From Stereum hirsutum FP-91666 SS1 (Eukaryota; Basidiomycota; Agaricomycetes; Russulales; Stereaceae): a DNA stretch of 64,000 nt. Below are positions 48,918 to 61,194 of this stretch, piece by piece. Positions within the stretch are counted from its first letter, which is position 1; every line of letters begins with the position of its first letter. The stretch covers positions 587,270-651,269 of the forward strand of contig NW_006763139.1 in the NCBI RefSeq assembly GCF_000264905.1, read 5' to 3'. Both the position numbers and the translations under genes were made by a program. The notes beneath the pieces are model-generated. The model was not told where the DNA came from. It made no database searches and saw nothing but the letters and a program-made list of their open reading frames with translations.

Positions 48918-51900
48918 TCAGACGTTCTCACCGACATCTGCCTCTCGTACCCCTCTGATTCCCTCACTCAAAACCCCCATCATCTTCCCCCATCCCTCCC
49001 TCATCCCGCTCATCGACATCGGCACCAACCTCGGGATCGCACTGTTCCGAAACGCCATGACGAACCTCTCCGGCGAGCCGCGCGATTCCCAGGAGGTGAG
49101 GAGACACCAGGCGACGAGGACGGCGACGAGGGTCCAGGTGGAGCCGATGGTGGCGCGGGTGGTCGTGGAGGAGGTCCAGAAGCAGAGGAAGGAGCAGGAG
49201 GAGAGGAAGGAGAGCATGCTGTATATGGGGGGTGGGAGAGGAGAGAGGGAGGTCAGACAGAGGGAAAGATGAAGTTAGAGGTGGGAAGGAAAGGAGGGTG
49301 GGTGGAGAGAGAGGACTTACGCCCAGAGAAGGAGCGCGTAGGGGAGGGTGTAGAGGAGCGCTAGGGTCTCGAGACCGCAGAAGGTTTGGGACTGTCTTTG
49401 TATGAATTCGGCCTGCACGGGTGTTTGAGTGTGATACCTATCTCTTGGGACTGCGAGAGCGAGAGGGGGTCTTACCGCTTGGTCGATGCGTTTGAACGCT
49501 GGGCGACGGTGTTGTCTTTGCAGGATTAGTGCTATATATCGTTTTCGCATTAGCGTTCTCGCCCTTATATTCGAGAACACAGATGGGTAGAGTAAGGGGA
49601 AAAGGCGTACAGAGGATGACACAGCCGAGACTGGTGATGAGCGACATGTACGAGGCGATCTGGGTCGAGGACCGGTTCGAGCCTGCGTTATCGACGGATT
49701 GAATGGCGAGGAGGCCGACGTTCGCGGTGAGGAGGACGGTTCCCTGCCCATGAGATTAGAGTGGTGAGTTGAGAATGACTTCACCGGGACTAATCGACAT
49801 TACTGGGAGCAAGAGAGGATATGGAAGTATGGAGGGAGCGAGGACGGGAGGGCGCAGGGGATAGGGAAAAGAGGGGAAGAAGTAAGAAGGGAGGACTGAC
49901 GAGATTCGCATGTTCCTGCCATTGTGTGATCAGCTCGTCCTGAAACACAGCCCACGAATGTCGATTGATAAGTCCGCATTTGCAGACTTGTTCGAGCGTC
50001 TGCAGTTGGGCTTCCTATGTACGTACGCACAAGCCCATCCTCAGCATCAACAAACATCTTCATCTTCCGCCCTTGAAATCAGGATATGGCGGGGAGACTT
50101 ACGGGCGCGAAGAAGAACAAAGGCGAGACAAGCGTGAGCAGTAATGAACGCGGGGTGCAGTCTGAGTCTGCGTTCAGGCCGTGGTAGGGGGACTGGTCCG
50201 TGCTCAGACGAGCGCCGGGTTGGCCGTGCAGGTTTAGGAAGCGGTGTTGGGCTTTTGTTACGAGGTTATTCGATGTTAGGTTTGATAGTTCGGGAGGAGT
50301 AATAGCAAGAGAACTCTTGCGTACCTAGTTCTCTCATGAATCGACCTGGCGAAAAAGTCACAGTGGACATGCGATAAGTGTCTGGCTCATGGTGGCACAG
50401 GGTCACAGATCGTAGAGGGTGAAGAGGGAAGCTCACCGATCGCGCATGCAGACCCAGGGGCTACGTATCCTGCGTTCTCTGATCACCATTGACAAAACAT
50501 ACACATGAACATGCATTAAATTTTAGATTATGAAGTGGTGGTTATTGTGGGAGTGGACATCGGGAAGGATAATCACGTACTTTCGATCTGGTCTACGAGA
50601 CCGTGCAAGGCCTGGAGGTCCTGCAGCGCGAAGGGGACGGTGCTCGTGAATGAGGTCATCACGCCTATCCCATTGTCAATATCAATATCGTCAAACAATG
50701 CCCTGAGACTTGGGTATGGAGGTGTTGAGGAGGACGAAGAGTGCCAAGAAGGACCGCTCACCAACGACACCATGCGTGACCTGATCTCGCAATTCAGCGA
50801 TGAGCGGGCCTGTGACCGTACGCAGATGAGGAAAGAGATCCCAATGGGTCCAATATTCCGCCTCGACCTGATGTCCTACCGCACAACGTACACCATTAGC
50901 ATCTCTTCCCTTTCCTCCTTATCCTCACTGACACTTAGTGGACAGGAGGGGAGGTTAGGAGGGGAGGTTAGGAGGTGGAGGACGAGAAGGAAGGGATTCA
51001 CTCAAGTGCCCCATCCCAAGCACCGGCATCCCCGCCGGACACAGATACGCCGTCGGCATATCGTCAAACCAATAAACGAGCCGGCGCGCGTGCGAGACGA
51101 GGTAGTAGCCGCAGACGAGCTCGGCGTTGGCGTCTCCGTTGGGAGTAATGTCGAGGACGAGTTCGGTATCCGTATCGAGGGAGGGGGTGGGGGGAGAAGA
51201 GGAGGACTCTTTGTTTTTAATGGAGAGGGCGTCTTGGTTCCTCACAGATTTTCCCTCGCTGCCCTCATGCTGGGGTAGAAAATATTCATTCCCGTGCTGA
51301 GAGAGAAAATCCCGGATGGAGCGCACGAAACCCATCGTCGCTTGATAAGTAGGGGCGTCGTGTAGGTTGGCCTCGGTGAGTATGTGCTGTGGTGTGGGTG
51401 AGCATCGGCTTTTCAGCGGATAATGTGTGTGCCAGTGAAAGTGAGCTCACGTATTTTTCGTGGTAGAAATACATCGCGCCGAGTGGATGCGTGTATTCTT
51501 TCCAGCCTGAGGGCGGGAGATGACTGTCGATGTCGAAGGAATGCACGTCAGGAACAGTTATAGGACAGGATGCATTCATCACAGGCGTGAATGAGAACGG
51601 AGGAACGGAAGGGGGGGGGGAGAAAGAAAAGAGGAGATATGGGAAACGGGGAGTGAGTAATAGAGATGAGAACTGGAAAAGAAGGGAGAACTGACTCCGT
51701 ATAATCCATCGTGCACGCCGGTATCGACTCTATCTTCGTTTCGTTCTCGCTATTTAACGCATCCATCCGTCAGCATCAGCCTTTCAAGCTTCAAGTCCGC
51801 AAAATCCAAGTCGAAGACATAGTCGCATCAGGAAGAAAAAGAGAAAAAAACGCACACTCTAACCCCCCTCTGAAATCTCTCGAAACAGGACGGCGGGATG

Positions 51901-52637
51901 GGGTATACCATCGGGTTGGCGGAGAGGTGGGCCTTTTGCGGTTGCGGTTGTGAGCGGGGAGGGGATGGGTTGTTTGGGGGATTGTGAGGGGCGGGCTCTG
52001 GTGAGGGCGATGGGGAGCGGGATGAGGAGGTTGACGAGAGAGGGGAGGGGGAGGGAGTAGTGAGAAGTGTCGAGGATCCGGTGGATGAGGTTGAAGAAGA
52101 ACGTGCAGAAGAGCGTGCAGAGGTAGAGGAAGAAGAAGAAAAGTCGGTTCGATTCCTATCTTCATCTTCATCTTCGTTGGAGGGCGGGCGGGATATATGA
52201 CTCGGATGAGGATCGGACGGTAAGGTCGCCGTTGCGGGTGGCGCTTGCACTTGCGATGGTACGCAAGACGGAACAGATTTAGACCCAGACGCAGGTCTAT
52301 CAACTCCTCCACCATCTCTCGCTCCTCCTCCTCCTCCTCCTTCAGTACGCGCACCTCCTCCCCCGTCAGCACCAGCATCATCACGAACACAATACAACGG
52401 CAACGACAACACCTGACCCTCCCTCTGCCTCGAATGCCCAGGTGAGAAAGAGGATAGGAATGACCGAGTGGTTTTCCATTTGAATTTGGATTTGAACCCG
52501 CCCCTGAGGAGACGGAGCAAGAAATGGAGGAGGTTCAGGGCGCGTTGGGGCCAGTAAGAGGAAGGAATACGAGGGCGAGGAAGGGTCGAAGGAGGGGGAG
52601 TGGCTTGGACGAGGGAGGAGGAGGGTTGGGCGGACAT
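48918..52637 (-). CDS. WW-domain-containing membrane protein, function unknown
   Basis: The start MSAQPSSSLVQATPPP leads into a long low-complexity Ser/Pro-rich stretch (~51900-52450) likely to be disordered. A WW-like domain follows at ~51470-51530 (PPSGWKEYTHPLGAMYFYHE). Its first Trp and the aromatic YFYH are present, while the second Trp is not seen. The middle part (QATMGFVRSIRDFL, LVLDITPNGDANAELVCGYY, VYWFDDMPTAYL) resembles conserved basidiomycete proteins without a known role. The C-terminal third holds about three membrane segments (for example LALLYTLPYALLLWA and WTLVAVLVAWCLLTSW) and ends ADVGENV with the stop at 48918. Around 15 exons; joins in the middle are uncertain. Confidence 0.68.
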
Positions 52638-53019
52638 CTCAGGCTGCTGTCAGTGACTCTGAGCAGATGAGAAAGCGAAAGAGAGCTGCAAAAACAGATG
52701 ACCTCGGACATCATCCGTCTTCTGTCTTAGGCTCGTCACGACGGGTCAAGGACGGGTATCATGTCCATGAGGCCTGAGGTATCGTATCGAAGAACGTGAA
52801 TGGCCACAGCCTATGCATGGGAACATAGGATAGCTTTAAAGGCGTGGCGTTCATACGACATGAGAGACACAGCCGCCGATACTTGGGTATGCTGCCAGCC
52901 ATTGATAGTCGTGATACTTACACTGGTGACTCGGAGTAGTAGAGCTGCTCAGAGGTTTGGATGCGGTGTATGGTACTTATATTCAGAGACAAGGATGCTG
53001 AGACTGATCATCGTCGAGG
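52638..53019. other. Intergenic: WW-protein promoter
   Basis: 382 bp without coding signal, upstream of the WW-domain gene and downstream of the GRF-finger gene. Confidence 0.5.
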
Positions 53020-53517
53020 TCATCGGATTATTGCATAGGAATTGAGTGTACCGGGAGAGACCGCCTCTTTGTTATCTGGCCAGTGTGAGTGCGGGAGGGA
53101 AGAACATGACGGGGTTTGCCGAAGGTTAACACCGCCGACTATCATGGGCTTTGTCATCGTTGTCTGAGTGCTCGGAGGTACAACTGGCTGCGGCACAGGA
53201 GCGAGTAGAGGATCAAGGAAGGGGGCGGGCTGAGAATTCATGGCAGCGGGTCGTCGAGGGGATGATGCCGGCGACGCTGATGCCTTCTTGCTCAGGAAAC
53301 GAAATTGGCCGCACCCGCCAGCCTTTTTATCACACTGTGCATGTATTGATTCAGTCTTTGAGGTGTTAGCTCATACAACAACGGTCAAACGTACGGAGTA
53401 GTAAGCGCGACCAAAGTTTGCTTTCCTTCGGTCCTTCACTACCCGCCAGGAGCACACGCGACTGCAATCGGGGTTCCCACAATAAAAGGGGTCGGAAGGC
53501 GGAGATTCCAATATCAT
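53020..53517 (-). CDS. Small GRF-type zinc finger protein
   Basis: Two exons join across a GTACGT...CACAG intron (~53340-53392). The product starts MILESPPSDPFYCGNPDC, continues RRKANFGRAYYS|CDKKAGG and CGQFRFLSK, then a Pro/Ser-rich tail to a stop at 53020. The pattern C-x4-C, a central GR-x-YYxC and a distal CGQFRF fits the zf-GRF family, a DNA- or nucleic-acid-binding finger found in topoisomerase III, APE2 and NEIL3 and in many short fungal proteins. About 145 residues. The 3' end could contain another intron. The start was chosen because no in-frame ATG closer to the finger exists; upstream the frame is hydrophobic and probably leader sequence. Confidence 0.55.
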
Positions 53518-55449
53518 TATCGATGAGGATGTAAAGATAAGAAAGAAAACGAACAAGCGTAGGGAGATACACCCTGGCGGGCCTGTCAGAGAGAACAAAA
53601 GGTGGCGCGGGAGGAGGACACAGAGCCTGTACGGCGCTGCAGCTATAAGTAACTCGACGGGCTGTGCGAGCTTCGAAGTTCAACATGATCTGATACATTA
53701 GAAGACATCTATATAGACGGAGGATGTGACGATCGGATGGCAGACCGGACGCCACAAATGTTGCACACCCGATTAGGCATTGAGTGGAGTGGCGCGATGG
53801 AGTGGAGAGTGGAGGATGCGTGGAGAGTCGGAAAGCTGACTTTTTTGCGACTAGGAGCCTTTCTATCGTCTCTACAGCTCCACCGCGACGGACCACTTCT
53901 ACACCGCCTCTGCGACCCAATTAAACAATGCTGTGAGCAGCCGTTCGAGTCGGTGTAAGCTTGGATATATCCGAATCAAGTGTGCGGGAGTTTGCCGCTG
54001 CTTAGGGCTTATAATGCGCAGGGGACGCACGAATGAGACGGAGCACGGGAGTGCGCCGGTTGCAGGAGGGGATAGAGGCGAAGGTGTCGTGGGGTATGTT
54101 TTACCCGCTTGAGCCTTTGACGGTCGCTATGTTGTTCAGCAAGTTGAGTTGATTATACGATTCACTGGACTTGTTCTAATATCAACATTTCGACAGCGAG
54201 AGGGAGGAAGTCTGTGCAAAGTCTGTGTGCGCGATTTAGTTATGCTACCACATAACTCACCTAACGAAACGACAACTTAAGCTCGTGTCTCGACTTTTCG
54301 TTGTGATGTTGCTACTTAAGCCTGACGATAAACCCAGATGAGGTGAGAGTGATGGACGAGAAAGACGAACCGTAAGAATTTCATGCTGTGGTGAAGATGG
54401 GCTCATATCACCCCTCACCACTGTCAGGAAATCACTCCAGCGTCCGCGATTGGTCCGCGACCAACATCGACTTCGGGACAGGATACAGAGAGCTTGTTTC
54501 AGGCGAAATTGATTGGTTATTCTAGCTAAGCGGCACACTCAGCGGCGCTCTGAACGGAGCAGAACCTGTTCGTAGATCGTTACATCTGATCACATAGATC
54601 CTGACATAGGTCATTCTTGTTCACCTCCTTGATCATCAGACACCCAAGCTCACTTGCTCGTTGCCATCTAACTTGTAGCGCAGCTACAGGGCCTGCTACG
54701 GAGCGTATTGTTAGCTGCCCTGCCCCACTTCGTTCTAGGTATTCCATCTATCAAACATGTTACCCGACGACGCTGCGCGGCTGATAGGTGAGAACAGTTT
54801 TGGTATTGTAATTATGTTATAATTCTGAGTTTGTGATGTTGTAGCTGAGAGTGTTTTTGGACTTTATGTAATAGTTCTAGGTGGGTGGTTCGTGTCGTTA
54901 TCGCAGCTCGGTTGGTTTTCGTTTTCTTTCTCTTTGCCGCCTTTCCCCTCAATATTCTTCTGTTCACCTTTCTCTCTCTCGCTATAGCCATCGTTGTTGT
55001 TGTTGTTGTTTGTGACACTGGGAAGGTGCGCCCCAAGTTCACTGTGGAAGCGAAGGTACAAGGATCCAGTGAAGAAGAGGGCAAGGGAAAAGAGAGAGAG
55101 GGAAGGGGGCGAGCGTACGTTAAAGTAATTCGTTCGTTTCGTCTGTATCCAGGACTTTATCTTGACCAACAGATGACGGAACGCGCCAAGTATAGACGAG
55201 ACGGTTGATCCTGTCCACGCATTGACTGCCGTAGTCCCGGGTATGTAGATCAATCCGGTAAGACATGTTTTGGAACTTAACACAGATTTTGTACCCGTCT
55301 TGATGTTGCTGACTGCGACACTGGCAACCAGATCTTGGGGTGTTGCCGTTTCTCGTTGTTTGAGATTTTCGTGAGAAGCACTGAATACATATAAATGTCG
55401 TAGGATTCGGGATGCCTACCCATCGTTTGAGCACAATACTTCCCCTGCC
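53518..55449. other. Long intergenic region
   Basis: About 1.9 kb without a gene I can support. A short TTG/GTT run lies at ~54988-55012. On the minus strand 55110-55215 reads TAVNAWTGSTVSS then ILGAFRHLLVKI in one frame, perhaps an isolated exon or chance. The last few hundred bases are the promoter of the membrane protein at 55450. Confidence 0.45.
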
Positions 55450-57391
55450 ATGTCCTCAGCAGCAGATCTCTTGCAGCAGATCATCCTCGAAGACCGGTCA
55501 TGGTGGGTCATATTCAAGACATAAACATCCCACATTGTTCTAATAAGTAGCACACTCTAGGGTCATAATAGATTATATAAACCTATCTGCAATAAGTTCG
55601 TAGTTTTGATTTCTTGGAGTTCATCGCAAAACCCGAGCTGATGATTATCTCTGTAGCTCTATGGCTAGTCGATTTTTTTGACACCCTAACAATGGAGATC
55701 GAGGCCGCGTGGAAAGGGAGAATGACAGGGACTGCAATAATCTTCATTGTGAACCGCTATGCATTCGCAGGAAACCTCATCGTTCAACTTGTATTTCAGA
55801 AGCCTGGTCTTGCGTCTAATAAAACGTAAGTTCTCACCTAGCTTGCATCCAACAAACACATCAATTGATGTTTCAGTTACGTTCCTGTCAGTTGTAGCTC
55901 TCTCTATACCGCGCTTTCATGGCTGTCGATCACTGCACTTGTGGCTACAAACCGTCAGTGCCAAGCAAATACCGCTCATGCAATTTATGATACTAATCCG
56001 TTGTATTTGTTATTCTCAGTATTGTTCAGCCTGAGAATCTACGCCCTGTGTGGCCGGAACAAAGTGATTCTTACCATAGGATTGATCATGATAATTGCCA
56101 GACTCGCTGTTGACACTTGGGTAAGCTCCTATTCTGAGGTAGTGCATGCGAAAGAAAATGCTCATCCTTGGTTCATCCCATGGTCTCAGCAATATACTTT
56201 GAGTGTGGGAATATCCTTGAGAGGCACTCAATATGATGTGTTTTCAAATTGTGGAGGCAACTCTGACCCAAGCTCTTTTGATCGGTGAGTTTTTTAGAAT
56301 GCCGTTATGGTACCCTTCACGTTGACGCAACCACGAATTAAAGATGTACGTGAACCAGATGTGAACACCCACGATCAAGTAACTGAAGTCAACCCTTCGA
56401 TAATGTATTTGACGCAGCCCAAATCGTAGTCGTAGTCATGCCTCTCCTTTTCGACTCATATGTGTTCGGAGTAACACTTTTCAAAACATACCACCAGGCG
56501 AAGGAAATGCGTGAGCTCAAACAAAGAAGCATCACTGAGCTTCTCCTTCGTGACGGTACTACTCTGTATTTGTTTCTCTTGCCTCTATGGTACTCACAGA
56601 TGATTAGGGGTCTTCTACTTTTTGTATGGGACACATTCAAAGTTATGCATATCAGCTTTCAAAATACGCTGATTATATGGATCATAGTGTTGTGTTCGCA
56701 GTCTCGGCCGCAAATCTTGCTCTTAATTTGGTACGCATTTTACCTATGTATTGGTATCGTCACTCAAATTGACACCTCAGATTTCATTAAACGAAGTAAG
56801 TCACATTGCCCTCTTGTCCACAAATATCGATTGTATGTCCACTGCCAATAGAACACTTCCGATGCTGTGTATCTGTTGTCGAGCAGTCTAACTCCGTACT
56901 TCGCAGTGTAAGCTGCAATTCTTCTTATGCATGATGATACTATGTCAACATTCACGTCGTTTACACAACTATCAGGCTTCCGAATCTACTCATCAACCGT
57001 TTATACCTGAATCTTCGAACCTGGAACCTTCCACCCGCCTCTTTTTCAAACCACAGTGCTTTAGGAGAGCCTGCGTTTGCTCAGAACCGCTTTCTCGGTA
57101 ACATCGGGGAGCCTCTTGACCCCGACTGGTGGAACACTCAATTCGACCACAGTGACGATACTGCACCGGATGGAAATATGGCAGATGCCTCGGAGACGAC
57201 GGATATTCGGGATAGAAATACTACACTGGTCCCTGTGGTAAGAATATTGCTCTTGAGTGATTATGCAGAGAAACACTGAAATGTCGTATAAGGTCTACGG
57301 TGGGGGAAGCCAGGGAGAAATAGAGATGGTTCCGCTTCAAAGAGAACCACCCGTTGCGGGTCTGTCAAGCTCTTCCGCAGATATGGCTTAG
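55450..57391 (+). CDS. DUF6533-type seven-helix membrane protein
   Basis: Basidiomycete-specific integral membrane protein family of unknown function. The start MSSAADLLQQIILEDRS precedes a first helix IISVALWLVDFFDTL and the domain's typical MEIEAAWKGRM and IFIVNRYAFAGN. Later helices follow: LLFSVLFSLRIYALCGRN (the usual R-x-YALxGRN turn), GLIMIIARLAVDTW, VVVVMPLLFDSYVFGV, and VLPNLLINRLYLNLR. A hydrophilic acidic tail ends GLSSSSADMA with TAG 57389-57391. About nine exons, near 370 residues. The last exons (from 57069) lie inside the left arm of an inverted repeat, and a second, truncated copy of them is at 63171-63489 on the other strand. A receptor-like role is sometimes guessed for such proteins; nothing here shows it. 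Confidence 0.75.
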
Positions 57392-58734
57392 TATAGACAT
57401 TGTCGCTCCTGCTGGTAGGTACAATCCGGTTGCACTTACAAATGGTAACGTGGCTTGCTGATGTGTTCCGATTTTAGCCTTCGACTTGTCCAGGCTTACC
57501 GTAAGGTACAGGGGCGTACAGGCTCATTCAACCGCCTGACAACTTATCTCTTGCTTATTATTTATTCCATGACTCGCATCTAATATCTATGACTCGAGCC
57601 ATTGTATCTTCGACATATCTTTCTTGTTCATCCCCGTGAGCTAGACTCACTAGGATCATCTTGGTATATATATAATCGCATTCTGCTTGAGTCTGAATAG
57701 TAACTTTGAATCTGGTGCGATTTTATACACAACAGAGCGTGGCCTCCATACGAAGATTTTACAGCTTCGCGCTGCAAAATGCTGTGATGGCTTTCTTAGA
57801 CAGAAGATAGATAACCTGTCAGATATCTGAGTAAGGAAGAAATCCAATCAGGCCCGGTACATTGAGGTTTTCGGAGGTATGATCTGTGGCTACTCTGTTT
57901 GACCGTGGCAAACCACGAGCTCAGCCGCCCAGCTGAGCTCATCATTCTACCCTCGGCGTACAGACTCAGTACTGAGAACCTTCCAGAAAATAAATCTTGG
58001 ACACCCCACCATTCTCAGATATTATCTGAGCTCAGAAGACCTCGCAGAAGCTAGTCTACGCTCGTAAGATCCCAATCACGATCAAATTGCCTGTTGCAGT
58101 GGGCGAGAACCTGCTCCGATCTGGTCGGACCTAAGACGACTTGTGCGACTAAAGCTGATGCTAACGCCGGAGGACAAAGTCGGACGAGCTCCGCCGAGCT
58201 CTGACAAACGGGTCTGAACTGTAACGCGTCCGAGCGCGTCGTCAATTCACGTCCATTTTTCTCTGAGCTTCCAGACCTTGAACAACCGCGAATAACCCCA
58301 GAAAACCACGTCTGAGCTCGTACGTGCTCTTCTGCGTTCAGCCAACCTCGTCGAACCTCAGAGAAATTTAAACAACTTCAACTTCAATGTACGTGACCCT
58401 CCTCCATTTTCCTTTGTATGACCCCATTTTCAAAATTACTACTAAAGAACTATTGTCCAAGAAAAACCTCCATACCATGCACTCACCTCTTCTCTTGAGG
58501 CATGAATATGTCATGCATAGACGTATATCGCAGCTCGCTGGAGTTCTTCCTCGGCACTGACGTGACTCGGACCAGACTAAGGAAAGGCGCGTAAGTAATG
58601 CCAATGCGTAGTCCTTAGACTCGTGGCTCATATAAGCAGTCGGGATTTGATCTTTATATTATCTCCAAGAGGTATGCTGCTCGAAGGCGAATATCATATC
58701 ATCTCAGATTGGGCTAGGGCATATTTGTAGCGAT
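57069..58734 (+). repeat. Left arm of a large inverted repeat
   Basis: Inverted and similar to 62090-63489. Segment 57069-57770 pairs with 62761-63489 (over 90% identical by eye), covering the last exons and 3' flank of the DUF6533 gene. Segment 58474-58734 pairs with 62090-62233 plus 62631-62756. The interval 57771-58473 (703 bp) has no counterpart in the right arm. Confidence 0.9.
57771..58473. other. Left-arm-only segment
   Basis: About 700 bp present in the left arm and replaced by a few bases in the right arm. It contains several GAGCTC/TGAGCT motifs, no gene, and no clear terminal repeats or target duplication. It is an insertion on the left or a deletion on the right. Confidence 0.6.
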
Positions 58735-58811
58735 TCGCGAACACCAGCCCCCGACAAGACCCAAAACCCCACGCCAAGCACGAAGAAACAAACAATTTTT
58801 GTAACACTCAC

Positions 58812-59185
58812 ATCAACATTCCGACACTTATTCGGCCTCGCCAACCTCTCAAACGGCGTCTCTATATTCTCTGAATCCGCCGGTATATACCGAATCTCCT
58901 GGACCAACCACCACTGATAACTATTACTATCGTCTATCAACACCAAACTATCCCCTTTCACAACACTCACCTGGCCTTTGACCGTCACCGCAAAGCTATG
59001 CAACGAATAGACCAAGTCGAAGTCGTGACTCGTGAGTCGTTGGGGATGGAAAGCGAGGAAGAACGGTCGTCGTCATCGTCGAGGTATTCTTCGTGCTCGC
59101 CTTCTTCGGAGTCGTCTTCGAAAACATAATGCTCCTCGTCGGACGAGTAGTTGTCCCCCATGTCCCTTGCACCTGAAGACGCCAT
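58812..59185 (-). pseudogene. SH3-domain protein fragment (Bud14/Tea4-like), frameshifted and truncated
   Basis: The start MASSGARDMGDNYSSDEEHY leads to an acidic stretch (VFEDDSEEGEHEEYLDD) and SSSLSIPNDS. The frame then shifts near 59020-59030, beside GACTCACGAGTC. In the new frame an SH3 domain reads FDLVYSLHSFAVTVKG, VVKGDSLVLIDDSNSY, WWLV, then YIPADSENIETPFERLA. The exon ends at a donor (GAT|GTGAGTG) at 58812. Only about 75 bp remain before the inverted-repeat arm begins, so the rest of a protein that is usually several hundred residues longer is missing. Family members regulate polarity and type 1 phosphatase. The frameshift, lost 3' part and unusual residues (ARPNKCRN) indicate a pseudogene. 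Confidence 0.72.
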
Positions 59186-59719
59186 TTGCTGCTGTTGAAG
59201 CTGTTGATGCGGTTGAGGATGTTGGTGGTCTAGGTGGTCGTCCGTGACGATCTGGTCCCGAAGGTCAAACGTCGCGTATAGAGTCCGGTACGCACTACGC
59301 ACTACGTATGCCGAAGAAACGAAAAACGAAATGAAAATGGAATAAAGCAAGGACTGGGTGCGGACGAGGACGAAGATATCTGGGCTGCTGCTGCGTGGCG
59401 GGGCTGGCGCTTCTTTCTTAGATACCAGGAATTTCGAACTCCGATGTGGCCCATCTTTTTTGGTTGGACTTGAGTTCTACCAGTGTGGCGCAAACAAGCA
59501 CACTCGATTGAATGCAGAAGAATGATAGGCAGCCTAGTAGTAGTAAGGATGGGCGAATCACTGTAGTATTGCATGGTAACGGAAAGAGATGAGAGGACAG
59601 GCTTGATTATTATTCTGTACTACATACGGGGGTTACATCTATCTAATGAAAACAAAGAGGCGCAGGGCTACATTCCAAACTATAAAACTACAATCCATGT
59701 ATTCCTCTTCTTCACAATT
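59186..59719. other. Intergenic: former SH3-gene leader and dehydrogenase 3' flank
   Basis: About 530 bp with a Gln/His-rich in-frame leader upstream of the SH3 fragment and no other coding signal. Confidence 0.5.
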
Positions 59720-61105
59720 CTACTTCCTCCACGTCTTCAACTCCTCATACGCCCCAACAACCTTCTTATTTTCCTCTGTCCCTTGCTTGAACCCCAACAC
59801 CTCCTCCACCGCGCCCTCGATCCCCAGCCTCTCCACCTTCCCCCTCAACTCGACACTCTCCTCGTCCCCCTCCGCCTCAAACATAAACGCCGCCGCGATC
59901 CCCTTCGCCAGATTATCCCAGCCCAATCCGTACTCGAGCGCATACTTCACCGGCCCCATCAATCTATCGCCTTTCCCCAGTTTACGCAGCGGCTGCCTCC
60001 CAACGCGTGTCACTTCGTCGCCCAGTTTCGGATTCTCGAACCGATGGATGATACGCAATATATACCGCGAATGATGTCCAGGCTCAAACCCATACTTCCG
60101 CACCAACGTAGCCCCGCTCTCTTCCAACGCACCCTTCACGGTCTCATACACCCTCTCGTCACGAATCGCGGCGTCGATGGTGGTGTAGCCCAGGATGAAA
60201 CCGAGGTAGGAGGTTATGGCGTGCCCGGTGTTGAGCGTGAAGAGTTTGCGCTCGAGGTAGCCGGCGAGGTTGGAGGTGGATTTGAGGGAGGGGATCGTTA
60301 CAGCCATTGGGGTAGGTTTGAGGGAACGTTGGTCGACGATCCATTCGTAGTAGCCTTCGACGCGGACGCCAAGGGGGGTTTGGGGTTGTGTGCCGGTGAG
60401 AGGGGAGAGTGTGTTGGTGGAGGAGAGAGGGAGGGGGGTGGAGGAGCGGGTGGGCGAGAGGGAGTCAGCAGGGGTGGAGGGGTGCGAGGGGGTTGCGGGG
60501 GGGACGATGCGGTCGACAGAGCAGTTCGCGAATCTATTTGTGGCAAGCGTAAGTAAAGCAGAGATAGGCGCTCAAGCTACCAAAAAGACGAACCCAACAT
60601 TCTCACTAACCCACGCCCGATCCTCCTCATCTTCCAGATGCTCAAACACGTACCTCCGCAGCGTCGCCGTCTGCTGCACCATATTCTCACACGCAATCAC
60701 ATTCACCGGCCCACTTTCCCCCAACTTCCTCCTCCTCGCCTGCAGACCCCGCGCGATCACCGGTGCGACTTTCTTCAACACCACAGGCCCCACCGCCGTC
60801 GTCACGATATCCAACTTCGGATCCTCGAACACCTTGATCACTTCCTCGCCGTCACCGCTGGAAAGAACGCCGGAAACATTCTCGATCGTCTGTGTGATAT
60901 CCGCGCCTGATTCGAGGATGGTGAGCACGTAGGAATGCGTCGCATTGATAGAGGAGATCAAAGACGCGTTCACGTCCGCGAAGATGATGTGGTACCCGGA
61001 TTCGGAGAGCAGAGGGCCGATGAAGCCGCGTCCGATGTTGCCGGCGCCGAATTGGAGGGCGAGGCGGCCGTCGGGGTTGGGTACCGGTGTTGGGGTGGAG
61101 GTCAT
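59720..61105 (-). CDS. mtlD: Mannitol-1-phosphate 5-dehydrogenase
   Basis: Converts fructose-6-phosphate and NADH to mannitol-1-phosphate, an entry to the mannitol pool. Exon 1 (MTSTPTPVPNPDGRLALQFG) carries the dinucleotide motif GAGNIGRGFIGP, then IIFADVN, IACENMVQQT and a Trp-Val-x-x-Asn-Val end. The intron (~60538-60596) joins GG|ATTC, giving VGFANCSVDRIVP, the family's signature. Exon 2 is long: YYEWIVDQ, KLFTLNTGHAITSYLG, then RFENPKLGDEVTRVGRQPLR, which includes conserved substrate-site residues, and an end EELKTWRK with stop at 59720. About 440 residues. An extra Ser/Thr/Pro-rich loop (~60400-60520, TPADSLSPTRSSTPLPLS) is longer than usual. The gene is intact and lies between the arms of the inverted repeat. 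Confidence 0.92.
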
Positions 61106-61194
61106 GCTCGGAGTCGTATGGGATAGTTAGGGATGAGGATGCGGGATGGGTTATGGGCTGGTTGATGAGGGGATGAGGAAGACGGAGGGAAGGA

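Noticed and set aside
50535..51278. Open frame of 247 codons on the plus strand
   Set aside because: Lies opposite the WW-domain gene, which has recognisable domain sequence and splice sites; the plus-strand product has no family character.
54985..55012. GTT/TTG repeat as a possible functional microsatellite or CRISPR-like array
   Set aside because: A short simple run with no spacers or regular units; no CRISPR-like structure occurs anywhere in this eukaryotic sequence.
59573..60556. Open frame of 327 codons on the plus strand
   Set aside because: Antisense of the mannitol-1-phosphate dehydrogenase exon 2; composition is low-complexity and the sense strand has clear family motifs.
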